Source of the DNA: Candidatus Edwardsiibacteriota bacterium
GTDB taxonomy: Bacteria > Edwardsbacteria > AC1 > EtOH8
DNA: 64,000 nt
Direction of reading: 5' to 3'
Assembly: GCA_020053305.1 (NCBI GenBank)
Contig: JAGVNJ010000070.1
Span: 1 to 64,000, forward strand
The notes under the pieces are model-generated. The model worked only from the letters and a program-made list of their open reading frames with translations, was not told the DNA's origin and searched no databases. The number at the start of each line of letters is the position of its first letter. Within the stretch, counting starts at the first letter, position 1. Below are positions 60,066 to 64,000 of the stretch, piece by piece. Position numbers and translations under genes: made by a program.

Positions 60066-63050
60066 TTACTTTACGATCAGTAGTTTTTTGGTGGCGGTAT
60101 AATCGCCGCTGTTCATCCGGTACATGTATACCCCGTTGGCCACTTTTTGTCCGGCTTGATTCCGGCCGTTCCAGGCAACCTTGTGGTATCCGGCATTCAT
60201 GTTGCCGTTGACCAGGGTCTTCACCCGCTGTCCGGCGATGTTGTAGACCTCTATCCTGACCTGGCTGGACCGGGGCAGGCCGAAGGCGATGGTCGTTTGT
60301 CCGCTTCCCATCGGGTTCGGGGCCGCCGAGGCCATAAAGTAGGGAACTCCTGCCGTAACCGGCTGGCCGCTCACTCCGCTTATCACAGTGCCGAAACCAA
60401 AAGAATCCGGCACAGAACCAGTCTTAAGGGCATAACCGTCCAAGGATTGTCCGGCAGTCACCATAAAACTGTAAGCAGTTGAATAGGCGAACGAATCATG
60501 GCTGACCGTCATTATCGTGTAGTCATAATTCCAGGCTGCGGTCATATTGCCGGGATCAGGGATACAGCTGTAGATCACGGCCGTGGTATCCATGGATTTG
60601 GAGAAGGTGATTACGACCGGGCTGGCTACATTGACGTCCATTACTCCGTCCTCCGGGCTGGTGGCGGTGATCACCGGCTGGGCGGCCTCCGAAGACCCCA
60701 GGTATAAAGCCTCGTTGCAAGTAAGGAAATTCCAACCGTCATAGCCTCCGGCTACCACGAAATAATCACCCACCTGACTGCCGCTGGTATAATATACTGG
60801 CGTGGTCTTGTCCGGCATTTGGATCCAGCCATCTGCCGTCGAATAAGTGTAGGTGCTGCCTATAACTGTACCGAAATCATTATAGCCTCCGGCGATCAAT
60901 AATTTATGACCGGCAGCATTGCTTACATATCCGTTGGCCGATCCGTAAATAGCGCCGCCGGGATAGCTCGCTCCGGCGCTCCAGGCTATGTTGCCGGGGT
61001 TGGCGGGATCTATGATCCCGATATAGGTTATATCCGTTAGGCCAACGCCGGGATTGTAACCTGTGCTGATGACAATGGTATCTCCCAAGATAGTGCCGCC
61101 GGCAAAGCCCAAGGCCAAGGGCAACGGAGTGGGGCTGGTGGCCCAGGCATCATTGACGACATCGTAAAGCACTACTGTAGCCATGGGATTATAGGACGCG
61201 TCATATCCACCGAACCGGAAGATGATGGTGTCCCGCCAGGCCGCCGTCACAAAGCCGTATCCGGCCGAGGGCATGGCCGTCCGGGGATTAAGCGAATCAC
61301 CGTCCGGTGAATAACAGTCCAGGTTGCTAACTATGCCGCTGCCGTCTCCGCCCATCACAAATATCTTGCCCCGGGCCGCCACCGCGCTGTTGAAATAAGA
61401 AGCTGACGAAAGCACGGCCGCCGAGGTTGACCAGGAGGCCGTGGCCGTATCGTAGATAGCTATATTGTCTACCGGGCCGGAAAAGTTATAAAAACCGCCG
61501 AACATATACAATTTTCCCTGATAACCTGCCTCGGCGGCGGCAGTTGCGGCCTCAGAAAGCGGGGTCCAGGTCTGCCAGATATTATAACCGCTTAAAAATG
61601 CGCCGGTAATAGTGTCGTTGGCTTTGTCCAGGTCTTGAGCCATGGCGGCATAAGCGGTGATATCGTAGGTTCCCTCCAGCCGCACACCCGGCCAAACGGG
61701 GAACACCACCGTGGTGTCGGCTCCGCCGGCCAGGCCTGCGATGCTGATAGTCGCATTATACATCAAGCTGCCGCCGTATCTGGCCTGAAAGGTGGCATTA
61801 AAATCGGCGGTTTGAGTCGCCGCATTATGGAAGACGACCCTGGGTATGATATCGGGATCGGGGTTTGCCGAACCAAGCGGATTAAGAATTGCCGTTGTGG
61901 AAACGTCCAGATCCCAGGTGCGGAAGGGTTTGCGCAGGGTGTCGTTCCAACTGTAATCGTCGGCCAATCCGGTCCAGGCTACGGCGGTATATTTGGTCCA
62001 CTGAGCCGGAGTGAAAGTATTGGCAAAAGCAAACTGCCTGAAGGAATCCGGCATAATGCTGTCCGGGCTGGCAATCATGGCCGAATCCAGATAGAGTTGT
62101 GCTCCCAGACTGTCGTTGATCTGGAAGAATATCTGGAAATCGCTCTCCGGGCTTAAACCGGGGTTTTTAATGGTGGCCGCCGGATTAAAGGCTACAGTTG
62201 GGGTCATGACAGTGGCCGGGGTATCTATGGAGGCAACCTTAACGTCATGGGAGGTCGGTATGTATTGTTCGAACTGTATGGCCAGGTTATTGCTCAGAGT
62301 GCCGGCTTCATACATATACTGTAGGCCCCAGAGCGGGGGCTCGGTGGAACTGCCTTGGATGCCTGTGCAGGCATAATAGCCGGGGTCTGCCAGGTCGAGG
62401 TACTGAAATTTGATGGTATTGTCGCTGTTGTTCAGAATAACCTGGAAAGTCAGATAATCTGATGTACCGTAGATCGGAACCTGATACCACTCCACCACCA
62501 GGGTGCTGCCGATCACCTGATAGTAGACCGCTCCTGAGGCGCCGGGGTTAAGGTCGGTCCAGTATGGCGCCATGAAGATATCAATGCCATAGCCATTAGT
62601 GCTTGGTATGGTGGTGTAGTTGTAACCCAGATATGAGTCTTGGAAATAGACCGTTCCGTTTGAGCCGATGGCAATGTTATTGTATGTTGTGCCGTAGAAA
62701 GTAAAGATAAACGGTATGCTGTAGTAATATGAATCGTCACTAAGCGCCATATTGGTGCCGCTGCCGGAGATCTCCACCCAGTTGAAAGCCGGACCGCCCG
62801 GCTCATTGGAATCCTTGAAAGTGTATCCGAGACTGTCGGGGCCACCGGCGCTTTTGGCCGATGTGGAATACTTAATAACATCAACTGTTCTTGGCCGCTT
62901 GGCTTCGCCGGTATGCCGTACTTTGGAATTGCCGGTTGTAAAGGCTTTTTTCGAGCCGTACAAAGCAGTGCTGCCGTAGTTTTGCGCCGCCCAGGTAAAA
63001 CCAGAGGCACAGAACAATGCCAGCATTGCGAGAACTAACTTTTTAGCCAC
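60066..63050 (-). CDS. Secreted Kelch-like protein with sorting domain (GTG start)
   Basis: 994 residues from GTG 63050, preceded by AAAGGAGC; the track start (63110) lies in the -10 box and cannot be translated. The signal peptide is 'LVLAMLALFCASGFTWAAQN'. An N-terminal beta region (100-280, 'IAIGSNGTVYFQDSYLGYNY') and CARDB-like part precede Kelch-like repeats ('YQGKLYMFGGFYNFSG', 'GKIFVMGGDGSGIVSN', 'HKLLIAGGYNDFG'), a Big_5-like domain ('VMDVNVASPVVITFSKSMD') and the sorting domain ('PNPMGSGQTTIAFGLP', 'YNIAGQRVKTL', 'WNGRNQAGQKV'). Domain order is close to the Kelch protein at 18475, so they are probably paralogues. Confidence 0.85.
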   Translation of the reverse strand: MAKKLVLAMLALFCASGFTWAAQNYGSTALYGSKKAFTTGNSKVRHTGEAKRPRTVDVIKYSTSAKSAGGPDSLGYTFKDSNEPGGPAFNWVEISGSGTNMALSDDSYYYSIPFIFTFYGTTYNNIAIGSNGTVYFQDSYLGYNYTTIPSTNGYGIDIFMAPYWTDLNPGASGAVYYQVIGSTLVVEWYQVPIYGTSDYLTFQVILNNSDNTIKFQYLDLADPGYYACTGIQGSSTEPPLWGLQYMYEAGTLSNNLAIQFEQYIPTSHDVKVASIDTPATVMTPTVAFNPAATIKNPGLSPESDFQIFFQINDSLGAQLYLDSAMIASPDSIMPDSFRQFAFANTFTPAQWTKYTAVAWTGLADDYSWNDTLRKPFRTWDLDVSTTAILNPLGSANPDPDIIPRVVFHNAATQTADFNATFQARYGGSLMYNATISIAGLAGGADTTVVFPVWPGVRLEGTYDITAYAAMAQDLDKANDTITGAFLSGYNIWQTWTPLSEAATAAAEAGYQGKLYMFGGFYNFSGPVDNIAIYDTATASWSTSAAVLSSASYFNSAVAARGKIFVMGGDGSGIVSNLDCYSPDGDSLNPRTAMPSAGYGFVTAAWRDTIIFRFGGYDASYNPMATVVLYDVVNDAWATSPTPLPLALGFAGGTILGDTIVISTGYNPGVGLTDITYIGIIDPANPGNIAWSAGASYPGGAIYGSANGYVSNAAGHKLLIAGGYNDFGTVIGSTYTYSTADGWIQMPDKTTPVYYTSGSQVGDYFVVAGGYDGWNFLTCNEALYLGSSEAAQPVITATSPEDGVMDVNVASPVVITFSKSMDTTAVIYSCIPDPGNMTAAWNYDYTIMTVSHDSFAYSTAYSFMVTAGQSLDGYALKTGSVPDSFGFGTVISGVSGQPVTAGVPYFMASAAPNPMGSGQTTIAFGLPRSSQVRIEVYNIAGQRVKTLVNGNMNAGYHKVAWNGRNQAGQKVANGVYMYRMNSGDYTATKKLLIVK

Positions 63051-63109
63051 GAGTTGCTCCTTTGATATGTTGATGATTATGGTTAATCTGTTTATGGTAT
63101 TGACTTGCA

Positions 63110-63138
63110 ATTATACTCTTATTGAAATACCCTGTCAA
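63110..63138 (-). promoter_or_regulatory. Consensus promoter of the second Kelch protein
   Basis: Minus-strand TTGACA (63133-63138), 17 bases, TATAAT (63110-63115), both perfect. RNA starts near 63103, leaving a 53-base leader before GTG 63050. Confidence 0.85.
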
Positions 63139-63174
63139 TGAGTTTTATTAGTGTGTTTTATAAATATTACGAGA

Positions 63175-63308
63175 CTTCTGCAAAAGTCCCTTCTACCGGG
63201 GAAACACAGATTTTTTCGGGAAGAAAATCACTGAAAGTTGATATTTAATAGGCAATATTCCGTGTTTCTATAATTTCCGTGCTTCAGTGGTTAGTTTCGC
63301 AGAGGCCT
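63175..63308. repeat. Degenerate intergenic phrases between the acyl-CoA dehydrogenase and Kelch genes
   Basis: 'GGGGAAACACAGATTTTTTC', 'TTCCGTGTTTCTATAATTTC' and 'CCGTGCTTCAGTGGTTAG' match the phrase family seen upstream of infC. No gene or clear terminator is seen. Confidence 0.5.
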
Positions 63309-63316
63309 CATTACTT

Positions 63317-64000
63317 TTATTCTTTGCTTCCCGCCGCTTCCTTGATCAGGTTGGAGGCGATGACCCCCCGCTGGATCTGGTTGGTGCCCTCGTAGATCTG
63401 GGTGATCTTGGCGTCGCGCATCATTTTCTCCACCGGGTATTCCTTCATGTACCCGTAGCCGCCCAGCACCTGGACCGCATTGGTGGTCACCTCCATGGCC
63501 ACATCGGAGGCGAAGCACTTGCACATGGCGCTCTCCTTGGCGAACTTCTTCTCCCCGGAATCTATGGTCCGGGCGGTGGCGTAGACCAGGGCCCGGGCGG
63601 CCTCCAGCTTCATGGCCATGTCGGCCAGCATGAACTGCACCCCCTGGAAGGCCGAGATCGGCTTGCCGAACTGCACCCGCTCCCGGGAGTATTTCACCGC
63701 CTCATCCAGGGCTCCCTGGGCTATCCCCAGGGCCTGGGCGGCCACCCCGGGCCGGGTCCGGTCTAAGGTGCCCATGGCCACCAGAAAACCCATGCCCTCC
63801 CTGCCCAGGATCTGATCCTTGTGCACCCGGCAGTTGTCGAACACCAGCTCGCTGGTGATCGAGGCCCGGATGCCCATCTTGTTCTCCTTCTTGCCGAAGG
63901 AGAAGCCGGGGGTGCCCTTCTCCACGATGAAGGCGGTGGCCCCGCGGCTGCCCTTGGTGCGGTCGGTCAGGGCCACCACCGTATATACCTCGGCCTCGCC
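63317..64000 (-). CDS. Acyl-CoA dehydrogenase, 3' part (cut by window edge)
   Basis: FAD enzyme that oxidises acyl-CoA to enoyl-CoA. The reading frame is open to base 64000 (upstream codons read G-E-A-E-V-Y-T), so the internal GTG used by the track is not the start; the N-terminal part lies outside. Visible features are 'GSRGATAFIVEKGTPGFSFG', 'KKENKMGIRAS', the C-terminal four-helix domain with 'RVQFGKPISAFQGVQFMLAD' and 'QVLGGYGYMKEYPVEKMMRD', and the catalytic Glu region 'QIYEGTNQIQRG'. It is of the short-chain/butyryl-CoA type. Substrate chain length is not certain. Confidence 0.93.
   Translation of the reverse strand, partial: GEAEVYTVVALTDRTKGSRGATAFIVEKGTPGFSFGKKENKMGIRASITSELVFDNCRVHKDQILGREGMGFLVAMGTLDRTRPGVAAQALGIAQGALDEAVKYSRERVQFGKPISAFQGVQFMLADMAMKLEAARALVYATARTIDSGEKKFAKESAMCKCFASDVAMEVTTNAVQVLGGYGYMKEYPVEKMMRDAKITQIYEGTNQIQRGVIASNLIKEAAGSKE

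Overview
The window is 64 kb of a GC-rich (roughly 55%) bacterial chromosome, probably from an uncultivated FCB-group or related candidate phylum. The evidence for this is five secreted proteins with the FlgD-like/type IX-style C-terminal sorting domain ('NPNPF', 'YNxxGQ', 'WDGxD', basic last residues), a PorV-family outer-membrane protein, a gingipain-type C25 peptidase, DUF4388 signalling proteins, and RNase Y with YmdB. The exact phylum cannot be fixed from sequence reading alone. Most transcription units are on the minus strand, and many begin with an easily read sigma-70 promoter (TTGACA-N17-TATAAT or close), which helped to choose starts.

Layout. 0.1-2.4 kb: rpmE, rho and a FecR-like lipoprotein. 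2.4-8.5 kb: a tungstate/molybdenum-cofactor operon (tupA-tupB-tupC, an AT-rich TIR/deoxyribosyltransferase-like gene, moeA, mobB) headed by a Moco-type riboswitch and an intrinsic terminator. 8.7-13.9 kb: an SDR dehydrogenase, pyrimidine-nucleoside phosphorylase translationally coupled to an AT-rich KAP P-loop NTPase, a split LysO lysine exporter, and a receiver-DUF4388 regulator. 14.1-16.95 kb: the only long plus-strand block of the left half, a putative envelope-stress module (DUF2089, DUF4097, two LiaI/LiaF-like membrane proteins, one more small protein) in which one short helical motif recurs in four genes. 17-35 kb: PIN-PhoH ATPase, surface and secreted proteins (Kelch protein, CsgG-like, S8 protease, PorV, C25 peptidase), tRNA-Asn, and an insertion sequence with a clear 13-bp target duplication placed against the tRNA promoter.

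35-54 kb is a long conserved housekeeping array on the minus strand: infC-rpmI-rplT-pheS-pheT-zapB-like-zapA-6S RNA-rny-ymdB-(small ORF)-folD-xseA-xseB-prenyltransferase-PAP2-dxs-truB-ribF-rpsO-pnp. infC uses an AUU start, and a promoter, structured leader and terminator lie upstream of it. pheT lacks the usual N-terminal OB-fold tRNA-binding insert. 55-64 kb: uvrA, two secreted proteins of unknown function, a second Kelch-type sorted protein and the 3' part of an acyl-CoA dehydrogenase gene cut by the window edge.

The non-coding gaps are not empty. They hold riboswitch, 6S RNA and attenuator-like structures, REP-like palindromes, and degenerate intergenic phrases (such as 'ATCCGTG..ATCTGCG' and 'TTTGCG..TTAGCG') repeated at about eight loci. 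The best candidates for undescribed biology are the two AT-rich accessory genes wedged exactly at start-codon boundaries inside metabolic operons, the repeated-helix envelope module, and the structured infC leader. No CRISPR array or multi-gene defence island was seen.
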